Shown: piece after piece, positions 1-9,571 of the stretch
How the letters are laid out: every line of letters starts with the position of its first letter
Position numbering within the stretch: the first letter of the stretch is position 1
Program-made: the position numbers and the translations under genes
Assembly (NCBI RefSeq): GCF_013283835.1
Contig: NZ_CP054052.1
Location: forward strand, 3,410,001-3,474,000
DNA length: 64,000 bases
Reading direction: 5' to 3'
Origin: Poseidonibacter lekithochrous
GTDB lineage: Bacteria; Campylobacterota; Campylobacteria; Campylobacterales; Arcobacteraceae
The notes under the pieces: model-generated
Databases searched by the model: none
Seen by the model: the letters and a program-made list of their open reading frames with translations, nothing else
What the model was told of the DNA's origin: nothing

Positions 1-163
1 TATATTTATCAAAGATTTTTTCTAATTGACCTCTTTTCTTTTTCCAATCAATTTTCATTTTTTCTTCAGATGCTCTACATATTTCACAAACACCTAAAGC
101 ATCCAAGGAAAGACCCTCATAAGATGTAGGCATATTACATCTAGTACACTTCATTAATTTCAT
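1..163 (-). CDS. N-acetyl sugar amidotransferase (PseA/WbpG-like), N-terminal fragment
   Basis: Only the first 54 codons lie in the window; the gene runs off the left edge. The N-terminus carries paired cysteines (C6xxC9 and C26xxC29) around a CTRCNMPTSYEG stretch, typical of the N-acetyl sugar amidotransferase family (PseA of Campylobacter, WbpG of Pseudomonas), which converts an acetamido group on a surface sugar to an amidine. The start is fixed by AGGAG six bases before the ATG. It begins 8 bp after the NeuB-family gene on the same strand, so it is probably the fourth gene of the sugar operon. The substrate cannot be told from this fragment. Confidence 0.75.
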   Translation of the reverse strand, partial: MKLMKCTRCNMPTSYEGLSLDALGVCEICRASEEKMKIDWKKKRGQLEKIFDKY

Positions 164-171
164 TTTTTCTC

Positions 172-1248
172 CTAAAGAATGATATCTGACCAATTTACAG
201 AATTGCCAAGTTTTATATCATTACTTAATTTTTTTCCTAATATATTATCTTTCTCAAAAGGTAAAACTGTACCTTTTGGAGCTGGTCTTAAAGGTTCAAA
301 CATATCACTAGTAATTACATCATTTTTATTTAAGTCGCGAGTAGCTCTTAAACATCTTCTTTGTAAAACACTTGTTTCTAATTCATTATCTTCTATTTTC
401 TTAATACAAGTTCCCAATGCATACTCTAATTCTCTTGTTCTATCAATCATTTCTCTCCAAGTTAATGGATTCATAGAAAACTTATGATCTGGCCCTTCTA
501 AAGAATTATTATCAGTAAAATGTTTTTCAACAACTTTAGCACCAAGAGCCACAGCACCTAATACAGTTGTGTGACCTAAAGTATGATCTGATAATCCTAA
601 AATAGCATTAGGAAATAGTTGAGCATATGATTTTAATACATTTAATTGAATATATTTAAAGTTCTCATTACTTGCTGTATAGTTAGTATTACACTGCATT
701 AAAACTATTTGTTTATTTATTTTTTCTAGTTTATTAATTAAACATATTACTTCTTCAATATTTGAGGCACCAGTAGCTACAATCATTGGTTTGTAAAAAC
801 TTGCCATTTTTTCTACAATCTCATGAAAAGTTATATCTCCTGAACCTACTTTATATGCAGGTACAAAATTATTAATATAATCTATATCATTTATATCATA
901 TGGCGAAGTAAAAAAATCAATTTCTGCTTTTTTACAAGTATTATATAATTCTTCAGTCCATCGAAGAGGAACTTCCGCATCTTTATATACCTCATATATT
1001 GATTTATTCCAATTCTTTTGATGGCTTGATTTACTTCCTAAATTCTTAAAGCCAACATCACTTACAATTGAGCTTGCTTTAAAGTGCTGAAATTTAGCAG
1101 CATCAGCCCCAGCTTCTTTTGCCAAATAAATTAAATCTTTAGCTTTTTGTAAATCACCATCGTGATTTGCAGCAATATCAGCAATAAAATATGTTTTTGA
1201 ATTTGCAGAGATTTCACTGCTTCCTATATTAAAAGTATTATTATTCAT
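172..1248 (-). CDS. NeuB-family nonulosonate (sialic/legionaminic/pseudaminic acid-like) synthase
   Basis: This enzyme family condenses phosphoenolpyruvate with a 6-carbon N-acyl sugar to make a 9-carbon nonulosonate for surface glycans or flagellin glycosylation. The TIM-barrel part (about residues 10-285) has IAANHDG, FFTSPYD, KVGSGD, GLSDHT and VVEKHFT motifs. It is followed by a C-terminal SAF (antifreeze-like) domain with LRPAPKGT. A longer frame opens at 1272, but that start would lie inside the preceding gene. The ATG at 1248, preceded by AAGGTGA and two bases after the upstream stop, is preferred (358 aa). Whether the product is neuraminic, legionaminic or pseudaminic acid cannot be decided here. 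Confidence 0.88.
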   Translation of the reverse strand: MNNNTFNIGSSEISANSKTYFIADIAANHDGDLQKAKDLIYLAKEAGADAAKFQHFKASSIVSDVGFKNLGSKSSHQKNWNKSIYEVYKDAEVPLRWTEELYNTCKKAEIDFFTSPYDINDIDYINNFVPAYKVGSGDITFHEIVEKMASFYKPMIVATGASNIEEVICLINKLEKINKQIVLMQCNTNYTASNENFKYIQLNVLKSYAQLFPNAILGLSDHTLGHTTVLGAVALGAKVVEKHFTDNNSLEGPDHKFSMNPLTWREMIDRTRELEYALGTCIKKIEDNELETSVLQRRCLRATRDLNKNDVITSDMFEPLRPAPKGTVLPFEKDNILGKKLSNDIKLGNSVNWSDIIL

Positions 1249-1249
1249 T

Positions 1250-2137
1250 TTAATCACCTTTTTTATATTCATAATATAAAGAGTCTATAACCTCTTCTAT
1301 TTTTGGCATTTTTAAATCTAAATCTCTTTCAATTTTTGAAGTATTTAAACCTAAAGTTAATGCCCTTTGAATTGAACTTTCATTTTGAATTAAAACAGTT
1401 TTTTTTATTTTCTTATTATCAAAAGAAAATTTTTTAGAAACTTTCATTCCAAAATCATACTTACTTATACTTTCACATGAAGATATATTATAAATCCCAA
1501 CCAAACCTTTTTTATAACATTTTAAAAGAATCCCTCCAAGTAAATTTACCGAGATAGGAGATGTAAAAAAGTTTTCATATAAATTTATATTTAATTCTTT
1601 AGACATATTATTTATAAGCCATTCAAAAAAAGACTCTTTTCCATTTTTTCTAAAACCAATAATATTTGTACGAACAATTAATGATTTCTTATAAATATCA
1701 AGAACTGCCTCTTCTGCTTTATATTTAGTCTTCGCGTAATTATTCAATAAAGAAACATTTTCATTTTCATTATGTCTATACTTTCCATCATTATAATAAT
1801 GATCAGTAGAAACATGTATAAAATAAGAATTATTTTTTTTTGCGAGTTCTGCTAGGTTTATTGAGATTTCATAATTAGAAAAGTTTGCTAAAGGTAAATC
1901 ATCCTCACATTTTTGTAAATCTACTAAAGCAACAGTATTTATGATTAAATCAGGACACCAAGAATTAAAATAAGTATCTAACTCAATTGTAATATTTGAG
2001 AAGTCAATTAGATTATTAACATTCTCTTCTATATTAACTGAATGATTTCTAGAGAAAGCTCTTACATCATAGTTTTTAAATAGTTTTATTAAATTAGATC
2101 CTAAAAGTCCAGTACCACCAATAACTGCGATTTTCAA
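1250..2137 (-). CDS. RmlD-like NAD(P)-dependent sugar reductase (SDR superfamily)
   Basis: The 295-aa protein starts with a Rossmann nucleotide-binding motif GGTGLLG (residues 7-13) and carries the SDR active-site pattern YAKTK (YxxxK) and an STDHYY segment. This is the layout of dTDP-4-dehydrorhamnose reductase relatives (RmlD, WbjC/FnlB), which reduce 4-keto sugar nucleotides. It lies between pseB and the NeuB-family gene on the same strand, 11 bp after pseB. It probably acts on the keto sugar made by the PseB-type dehydratase. PseC, the usual aminotransferase partner of PseB, is not in this position. The exact substrate is unknown. Confidence 0.78.
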   Translation of the reverse strand: MKIAVIGGTGLLGSNLIKLFKNYDVRAFSRNHSVNIEENVNNLIDFSNITIELDTYFNSWCPDLIINTVALVDLQKCEDDLPLANFSNYEISINLAELAKKNNSYFIHVSTDHYYNDGKYRHNENENVSLLNNYAKTKYKAEEAVLDIYKKSLIVRTNIIGFRKNGKESFFEWLINNMSKELNINLYENFFTSPISVNLLGGILLKCYKKGLVGIYNISSCESISKYDFGMKVSKKFSFDNKKIKKTVLIQNESSIQRALTLGLNTSKIERDLDLKMPKIEEVIDSLYYEYKKGD

Positions 2138-2148
2138 AATAACAACTT

Positions 2149-3150
<1,002 letters not shown>

Positions 3151-3264
3151 TTAATCTAATAAAAAGATTTGTTTTATATATAGTATCAAATAAATTATTA
3201 ATTTTCATTTTTTAAGATATTATATGCAATAATAAGTTATATTAAAATCATATTAGGTTAAATT

Positions 3265-3489
3265 ATGGCAGAAAAAGTTATTCCAGATAATATTATTAAA
3301 ATTCAAAAGAAGCTTGCATCATTTGAAAAAGGCTCAAGAAATTATAAGAAATACACAAAAATTCTTGCAAAACATATTAAGAAACACTCAATGAAAAGAA
3401 GAGTTACATCTCATATTAAGACAATTGAATCAGTGGAAAAAATATCTCAAAATGAAACATCTGAAAAAGATGAAAATAAATCAGAATAA
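3265..3489 (+). CDS. Small basic hypothetical protein upstream of recA
   Basis: A 74-aa protein, lysine-rich in its first two thirds and acidic (Glu/Asp/Ser) at the C-terminus. I recognise no domain. It reads as helical, without membrane segments or a signal peptide. It begins with ATG at 3265 in the interval divergent from pseB, with only a weak ribosome site, and ends 97 bp before recA. Codon use is like the neighbouring genes, which supports a real gene. A nucleic-acid-binding role would fit the charge but is a guess. Confidence 0.65.
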   Translation: MAEKVIPDNIIKIQKKLASFEKGSRNYKKYTKILAKHIKKHSMKRRVTSHIKTIESVEKISQNETSEKDENKSE

Positions 3490-3537
3490 AAAACATTACA
3501 AATTGTAATAAAAATATATACTTTATATTTTTTTCGC

Positions 3538-3543
3538 TAAAAT
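3538..3543 (+). promoter_or_regulatory. Candidate -10 element of the recA promoter
   Basis: TAAAAT preceded by a long T-rich run, the usual look of a sigma-70 promoter in Campylobacterota, where a periodic T-rich stretch often stands in for the -35 box. It lies about 45 bp before the recA start. Confidence 0.45.
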
Positions 3544-3586
3544 TCCCACATAAAATTAACAAAAGAAAATCTACACAGGATAAAAA

Positions 3587-4618
3587 ATGGATGATAATCA
3601 AAAAAAATCTTTAGACTTAGCTATTAAACAAATTGACAAAGCGTTTGGAAAAGGTACACTAATTAGACTTGGTGATAAAGAAGTTGTTCCAACAGAATCA
3701 ATTTCAACTGGTTCTTTAGGACTAGACTTAGCACTTGGTGTTGGAGGAATTCCAAAAGGAAGAGTTGTAGAGATTTATGGACCTGAATCATCTGGTAAAA
3801 CAACATTAACATTACATGCAATTGCTGAATGTCAAAAAGCTGGTGGTGTTTGTGCCTTTATTGATGCGGAACATGCACTTGATACTGTTTATGCACAAAA
3901 TCTTGGTGTAGATATTGATAACTTACTAGTTTCTCAACCTGATTTTGGTGAGCAAGCATTAGAAATATTAGAAACTGTAATCAGATCTGGTGCAGTTGAC
4001 TTAGTAGTTGTGGATTCAGTTGCTGCACTTACTCCAAAAGTGGAAATTGATGGAGATATGGATGACCAACAAGTTGGTGTACAAGCAAGACTTATGTCAA
4101 AAGCTCTTAGAAAAATTACTGGTTTATTAAATAAAATGAATACAACAGTAATCTTTATTAACCAAATTAGAATGAAAATTGGTATGACAGGTTACGGTTC
4201 ACCTGAAACAACTACTGGTGGAAATGCACTTAAATTCTACTCTTCAGTAAGATTAGATATTAGAAGAATTGCTACACTTAAACAAGGTGAAAATTCAATT
4301 GGTAACAGAGTTAAAGTAAAAGTTGTGAAAAATAAAGTAGCAGCACCATTTAAACTTGCTGAGTTTGATATCATGTTTGGAGAAGGTATCTCTAAAATGG
4401 GTGAACTTATTGACTATGGTGTTAAACTTGATATCGTTGACAAAGCTGGAGCATGGTTCTCTTATGGAGATTCAAAAATTGGTCAAGGAAAAGAAAACTC
4501 AAAAGTATTCTTAAAAGACAATCCAAAAATCGCAAATGATATAGAAAATAAAATTTTAACTTCTATGGGAGTTAATGACGAAATTATTCAGGGTGAACCT
4601 GAAGAAGACGCAGAATAA
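3587..4618 (+). CDS. recA: Recombinase RecA
   Basis: RecA forms ATP-dependent filaments on single-stranded DNA for homologous recombination and DNA-damage responses. The 343-aa protein has the Walker A motif GPESSGKT (residues 65-72), Walker [11 protein letters not shown], the NQIRMKIG segment and the [15 protein letters not shown]-binding loop region, ending in an acidic tail (EPEEDAE). Length is normal for the family. It is followed by a perfect 11-bp hairpin and then eno, the order known from Campylobacter jejuni. I see no clear SOS box upstream. Confidence 0.98.
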   Translation: MDDNQKKSLDLAIKQIDKAFGKGTLIRLGDKEVVPTESISTGSLGLDLALGVGGIPKGRVVEIYGPESSGKTTLTLHAIAECQKAGGVCAFIDAEHALDTVYAQNLGVDIDNLLVSQPDFGEQALEILETVIRSGAVDLVVVDSVAALTPKVEIDGDMDDQQVGVQARLMSKALRKITGLLNKMNTTVIFINQIRMKIGMTGYGSPETTTGGNALKFYSSVRLDIRRIATLKQGENSIGNRVKVKVVKNKVAAPFKLAEFDIMFGEGISKMGELIDYGVKLDIVDKAGAWFSYGDSKIGQGKENSKVFLKDNPKIANDIENKILTSMGVNDEIIQGEPEEDAE

Positions 4619-4626
4619 TTACACTC

Positions 4627-4652
4627 TTCAAAGGAGTGAAAACTCCTTTGAA
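4627..4652 (+). terminator. Hairpin after recA
   Basis: A perfect inverted repeat: 11-bp arms TTCAAAGGAGT and ACTCCTTTGAA with a GAAA tetraloop, nine bases after the recA stop. There is no U-run after it, so it may act as an mRNA 3' stabiliser or weak terminator rather than a classic intrinsic terminator. Confidence 0.65.
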
Positions 4653-4720
4653 ACTACACACTACCTACCCCAAAGAACAATCAAAACCCTCATAAAAGCA
4701 AAGTAAAAACATCCTTTAGA

Positions 4721-4726
4721 TATAAT
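4721..4726 (+). promoter_or_regulatory. Candidate -10 element of the eno promoter
   Basis: TATAAT, 28 bp before the eno GTG start and 69 bp after the recA hairpin. It suggests that eno and the genes behind it have their own promoter. Confidence 0.5.
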
Positions 4727-4738
4727 CTAGCAAATTAA

Positions 4739-6028
<1,290 letters not shown>

Positions 6029-6040
6029 TTACATTAATTT

Positions 6041-6283
6041 ATGAAAAAAATACAACGTGGTTACAAGAAATTTATCGTAATAGTAATAGCATCTATTGCT
6101 ATTACATTATTTCTTAGCTACCATGTTGCTAATATTCTTTTTGGAAGTAACTCTTTAAAAGTTTACAGTTCATTAAAAAACAAAAAAGAGTATTTAGAGA
6201 GAGAAATTATTAGATTGCAAAAAGATAATGCTCATTTACAAAAAGAGTACTTTGAATTAAAAAACTTGGAGCCTGAAGAATGA
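6041..6283 (+). CDS. FtsB/DivIC-like septum formation initiator
   Basis: An 80-aa single-pass protein with a short basic N-terminus, one membrane helix (about residues 10-33) and a coiled coil after it (about 40-75, heptad-like with EREIIRLQKDNAHLQKEY). This is the FtsB/DivIC layout, a bitopic divisome protein that pairs with FtsL. It follows eno, the usual place for this gene in many bacteria, and overlaps the next gene by 4 bp (ATGA), suggesting translational coupling. Assignment rests on topology and context. Confidence 0.75.
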   Translation: MKKIQRGYKKFIVIVIASIAITLFLSYHVANILFGSNSLKVYSSLKNKKEYLEREIIRLQKDNAHLQKEYFELKNLEPEE

Positions 6284-7050
6284 AAACTTTATTTTTATTT
6301 ACATTAACTGTTATTTTATCATTAAGTTTAAGTGCAAGAGAGAATCCTTTTACTGCAACAAATGCTTATGAAGAAGAAGCTGCCAGAATTATCGAACTTA
6401 ATGAAGTTGATGAGACTGCATACGGTGAAGAACAGTTTATTCAACAAATGCAAGAAGAGATGGCTATGACAAAAGAGCTTCCTCAAGGTGGAAATAAAAA
6501 TAAAGTTAAAGAAGCTGTTAAAAAATTAATGCCTTCATTAAAAGAGAAAAAAATAAATGACAAAGTTTATTCTCAAAAAGAAGTAAAAAAACTTATCAAA
6601 AAAGCTCAAAAACAAAGTGAAGCAAAAACTAAAAAACTTATCAAAACTGAATTAGAAAAATCTCAAATGGTTGAACCACAACAAGTTGTTTTTGTGAAAC
6701 CAAGACCAGATGTAGAAATTGAAGAAGAGATGATGAAAACAAAAAAGGTTTTACCTTTTATGGACATCGAATATAGTGACGATAAACTTATTATTCACAC
6801 TAAATACAAAGTATCAAAGAAGTTTACATTAGATAAAGGTAATAAGATTATTATCGATTACAAAGCAAAATTAAACTTCTATACAAAAAGAGAATCTTTA
6901 GATACTTCTAATTACAAAAAAATTGCAATTGGTAATCATAAAAAAAATGGTTTCTTTAGAGTTGTTGTAGAATTAAATAGTAAACCTACAAACTTCAAAG
7001 TTAACTATAAAAACAACCTAATTTCTATCGTTAAGACTAATGAATTGTGA
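6280..7050 (+). CDS. AMIN-domain secreted/periplasmic protein
   Basis: The 256-aa protein begins with a signal peptide (hydrophobic residues 3-18, then SLSARE). A highly charged Lys/Glu middle section (about 70-165) follows, then a C-terminal beta-rich domain (about 172-254) of the AMIN type, which in amidases and secretins binds cell wall. No enzyme domain follows, so it may be a wall-anchoring or scaffold protein. It overlaps the FtsB-like gene by 4 bp, which links it to division or envelope work, and matches the position of the AMIN gene behind recA-eno in C. jejuni. Its 3' end overlaps the convergent antiporter gene by 33 bp. Confidence 0.75.
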   Translation: MKTLFLFTLTVILSLSLSARENPFTATNAYEEEAARIIELNEVDETAYGEEQFIQQMQEEMAMTKELPQGGNKNKVKEAVKKLMPSLKEKKINDKVYSQKEVKKLIKKAQKQSEAKTKKLIKTELEKSQMVEPQQVVFVKPRPDVEIEEEMMKTKKVLPFMDIEYSDDKLIIHTKYKVSKKFTLDKGNKIIIDYKAKLNFYTKRESLDTSNYKKIAIGNHKKNGFFRVVVELNSKPTNFKVNYKNNLISIVKTNEL

Positions 7051-8178
7051 TAAGATTCTTATCGCAATCATTACAATTAAAACCTCTAAAATGGCTGCTA
7101 GAATAAATGCATAATAATACTCTTGATCTATTGAGTGATTATTATATGCCAATGTCGTAACCGCAATTAAAAGTGTTAAAGGCATTGAGTGAGAAAGACC
7201 AATCATAAAGAACTTATTCCAACCCATATCTTTTATAAACAATGTTGATGCAACAAATCTAATAGCTATCATTGCAAATGTAATTAAGAAGGCTTTTAAT
7301 ACTAATCCATCAGTAAAAATTGCATCTAATTCAAAAGATGCCCCTACAGAAATGAAAAATATTGGTACTAACCATCCAAATCCAAAGTGCTCTAATTTAT
7401 GAGGTAATTGCTTATTATGTTCCTCAAAGAATGTAGTAATAAATGTACCTGCAATAAATGCCCCAAATGCTACTTCTAGATGTAAATACATCATTACAGT
7501 AATCATAAGGAAAAAAATAGCCATAGATACTCTAATATCTTGTTCTTGATGATCTTGCTCCGGCATTAAATATGCTTTAATTTCAGGGAACCACCAAATA
7601 AGGTTATGGAAGATTTTGTAAACAAATAACATAGAGATTAAGAAAACAACAAATAAGAACATTGTTTTATATAACTCAAAATTAATCCCAAACTCTAGTA
7701 CCGCAGATACAGTTGTAAGGGCAAAGATAGATACTATCTCACCAATTAATCCTACAACAATTGATAATCTAATCCACTCTACGTCCCCATACTCTTTTTT
7801 AAGGGCTGCTAATAGCCCTATAGAGATTAAAGGAAGAATAACTATGAAGATATTACCTAAATCAAAATAAACGGATATAAGCGTTGATAGAGAGAAAAGG
7901 ATAATATTATAAATCAAAGATTTCTTTAATATTGAGGGGGATATATTTACAAGTTTTTTCAGATCAACTTCAAGTCCTGCTAAAAACATCAGATATAAAA
8001 ATCCAAGTTCCGCAACAAGATGCAAAATTGCATGATCAACAATAAATGCAAAATATGCAGCTACTGCTCCAAGTATAATTTCAACAGTAATTGTTGGAAG
8101 TCTTAATAACTTAGCTATTAATGGCGAAGAAAAGATAATAAGAGATATTGATATAATTATTAGTATTTCTTCACTCAT
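7018..8178 (-). CDS. CPA2-type cation:proton antiporter (membrane domain only)
   Basis: A 386-aa polytopic membrane protein with about 11-12 hydrophobic helices. It has the Na+/H+ exchanger (KefB/NapA-like) signatures LGFLYLMFLAGLEVDLKKL near the N-terminus and LEVAFGAFIAGTF and LVPIFFISVGASFELD in the second half. It should exchange Na+ or K+ for protons across the inner membrane. No TrkA-N/RCK domain follows, unlike KefB/KefC. The start is ATG at 8178 with AAGG seven bases before it. The last 33 bp overlap the convergent AMIN gene. Confidence 0.88.
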   Translation of the reverse strand: MSEEILIIISISLIIFSSPLIAKLLRLPTITVEIILGAVAAYFAFIVDHAILHLVAELGFLYLMFLAGLEVDLKKLVNISPSILKKSLIYNIILFSLSTLISVYFDLGNIFIVILPLISIGLLAALKKEYGDVEWIRLSIVVGLIGEIVSIFALTTVSAVLEFGINFELYKTMFLFVVFLISMLFVYKIFHNLIWWFPEIKAYLMPEQDHQEQDIRVSMAIFFLMITVMMYLHLEVAFGAFIAGTFITTFFEEHNKQLPHKLEHFGFGWLVPIFFISVGASFELDAIFTDGLVLKAFLITFAMIAIRFVASTLFIKDMGWNKFFMIGLSHSMPLTLLIAVTTLAYNNHSIDQEYYYAFILAAILEVLIVMIAIRILSQFISLNDRN

Positions 8179-8187
8179 TAATTAACC

Positions 8188-9069
8188 TTACTTCTCGTCT
8201 GCCATTTTTACTACGTGTTTAGCTATTTTGAATCCTAGTTTTTCTAATGCTTCAACATCATCTTTTGGAGTTTTACCAGCAGTTGTTAAATAATCACCAA
8301 TAACAAATGCATTAGCACCTCTATTAAAGATTTCATATTGCTCATCACCAAACATTAATTCTCTTCCACCAGCAACCATAATTTTATGTGCATTTGGAAT
8401 CATTTCCCTTGATAATTCAACTAAATCAAAAGCTTCTTCTCTTGTAATTGTATTTTCAACTAAAGGTAATGCTTCATTTGGATGGAAAAAGTTTAAAGGA
8501 ACATTCATTGGATCTAAAGATGCAATAGATTTAATCATAGAGATTCTATCTTCTTGAGTTTCACCCATTCCAAAAATTCCACCACATACAAGTTGAAGTC
8601 CTGCTTCTTTAACATTTAAACAAGTTTGGTATCTCTCTTCCCAATCATGAGTAGTACAAATTGTAGGATAGAACTCTTTTGATGTTTCTAAGTTATGGTT
8701 ATAGTTATCAACACCTGCTGCTTTAAGCTCTTTTAATTGATCAACAGAAGCTGTACCATTACAGGCAATAAGTCTTAATCCTAAGTTTGCAGCTTTTACA
8801 GCTTTTGCCGCCTCGGCAATAAACTTAGTTTTTTTATCTGTAAGTCCTAGTCCAGCAGTAACTAAACAAAATCCAACTGCACCATTTTCTCTAGCAATTG
8901 TAGCTTCTTTTACAATTTGCTCAATTTCTTTTAATTTATACCTTTGAATATCTGCTTTATATCTAACACTTTGTGTACAGAATTTACAGTCTTCGTTACA
9001 TGTTCCACTTTCAACATTACAAATGGCACATAAAAAAATTTCATCAGTATTTTTAAATTTATCGTTCAT
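8188..9069 (-). CDS. bioB: Biotin synthase BioB
   Basis: BioB is a radical-SAM enzyme that inserts sulfur into dethiobiotin. The radical-SAM cysteines are C24, C28 and C31 (CNEDCKFC), counted from the chosen start. ATG at 9069, preceded by GAAGAA, is preferred over the in-frame TTG at 9090; the product is then 293 aa. Other family features are YNHNLETS, CGGIFGMGET, PLNFFHPNEA and AGGRE. It overlaps the phosphodiesterase gene by 11 bp and sits in a topA-led minus-strand run. No other biotin genes are nearby. Confidence 0.95.
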   Translation of the reverse strand: MNDKFKNTDEIFLCAICNVESGTCNEDCKFCTQSVRYKADIQRYKLKEIEQIVKEATIARENGAVGFCLVTAGLGLTDKKTKFIAEAAKAVKAANLGLRLIACNGTASVDQLKELKAAGVDNYNHNLETSKEFYPTICTTHDWEERYQTCLNVKEAGLQLVCGGIFGMGETQEDRISMIKSIASLDPMNVPLNFFHPNEALPLVENTITREEAFDLVELSREMIPNAHKIMVAGGRELMFGDEQYEIFNRGANAFVIGDYLTTAGKTPKDDVEALEKLGFKIAKHVVKMADEK

Positions 9070-9571
9070 ATTTATATTCTTCTTTCTCAAAAAATTCTTT
9101 GTTTGTATTTTTAAAATAGTACGTGATTATATACTCATTTTCATTAATTTCTAGAAATACACACTCAATTAGAGGCTTTTCACGTGCACAAACTTCCCCT
9201 GGATTTACAAACAATGTTCCATTTTTACACTCTGATTCAAACTTATGAGTATGACCAAAAATCACAACATCAGCATCGGGAGTTAAGTGATAAGGAAGAT
9301 GCATAAGTTTAAATTTTATATCTTTTATTTTGAAATAATAAGGTTCTTGTTTTATAGTATATTTATTAGAAACAGGGATTAATCCCATATCATTATTTCC
9401 AAATACACTCACATAAATAAGCCCTGAGTCTTTTAAAAGTTGTAGATTTTCTTCAATACATAAATCACCAGCATGTACAAGGTATTGACTTCCCTTTTCT
9501 TTTAAAAAGTCAATAACTTCTTTCGTATAGTCACTTCTGTGGTGACTATCTGATAAAATACCTATTTTCAT
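9059..9571 (-). CDS. YfcE/MJ0936-type metallophosphoesterase
   Basis: The 170-aa protein has the calcineurin-like metal-binding motifs in order: ILSDSHH (residues 5-11), HAGDLC, FGNND, and FGHTHKFE near the middle. This fits the small YfcE/MJ0936 phosphodiesterases; the natural substrate is usually unknown. Its ATG shares a base with the topA stop (TAATG), so it is probably translated by coupling to topA. Confidence 0.88.
   Translation of the reverse strand: MKIGILSDSHHRSDYTKEVIDFLKEKGSQYLVHAGDLCIEENLQLLKDSGLIYVSVFGNNDMGLIPVSNKYTIKQEPYYFKIKDIKFKLMHLPYHLTPDADVVIFGHTHKFESECKNGTLFVNPGEVCAREKPLIECVFLEINENEYIITYYFKNTNKEFFEKEEYKYER

Noticed and set aside
1249-1272. Longer start for the NeuB-family gene at 1272
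   Set aside because: It would lie inside the preceding gene without a ribosome site. ATG at 1248 has AAGGTGA at proper distance.
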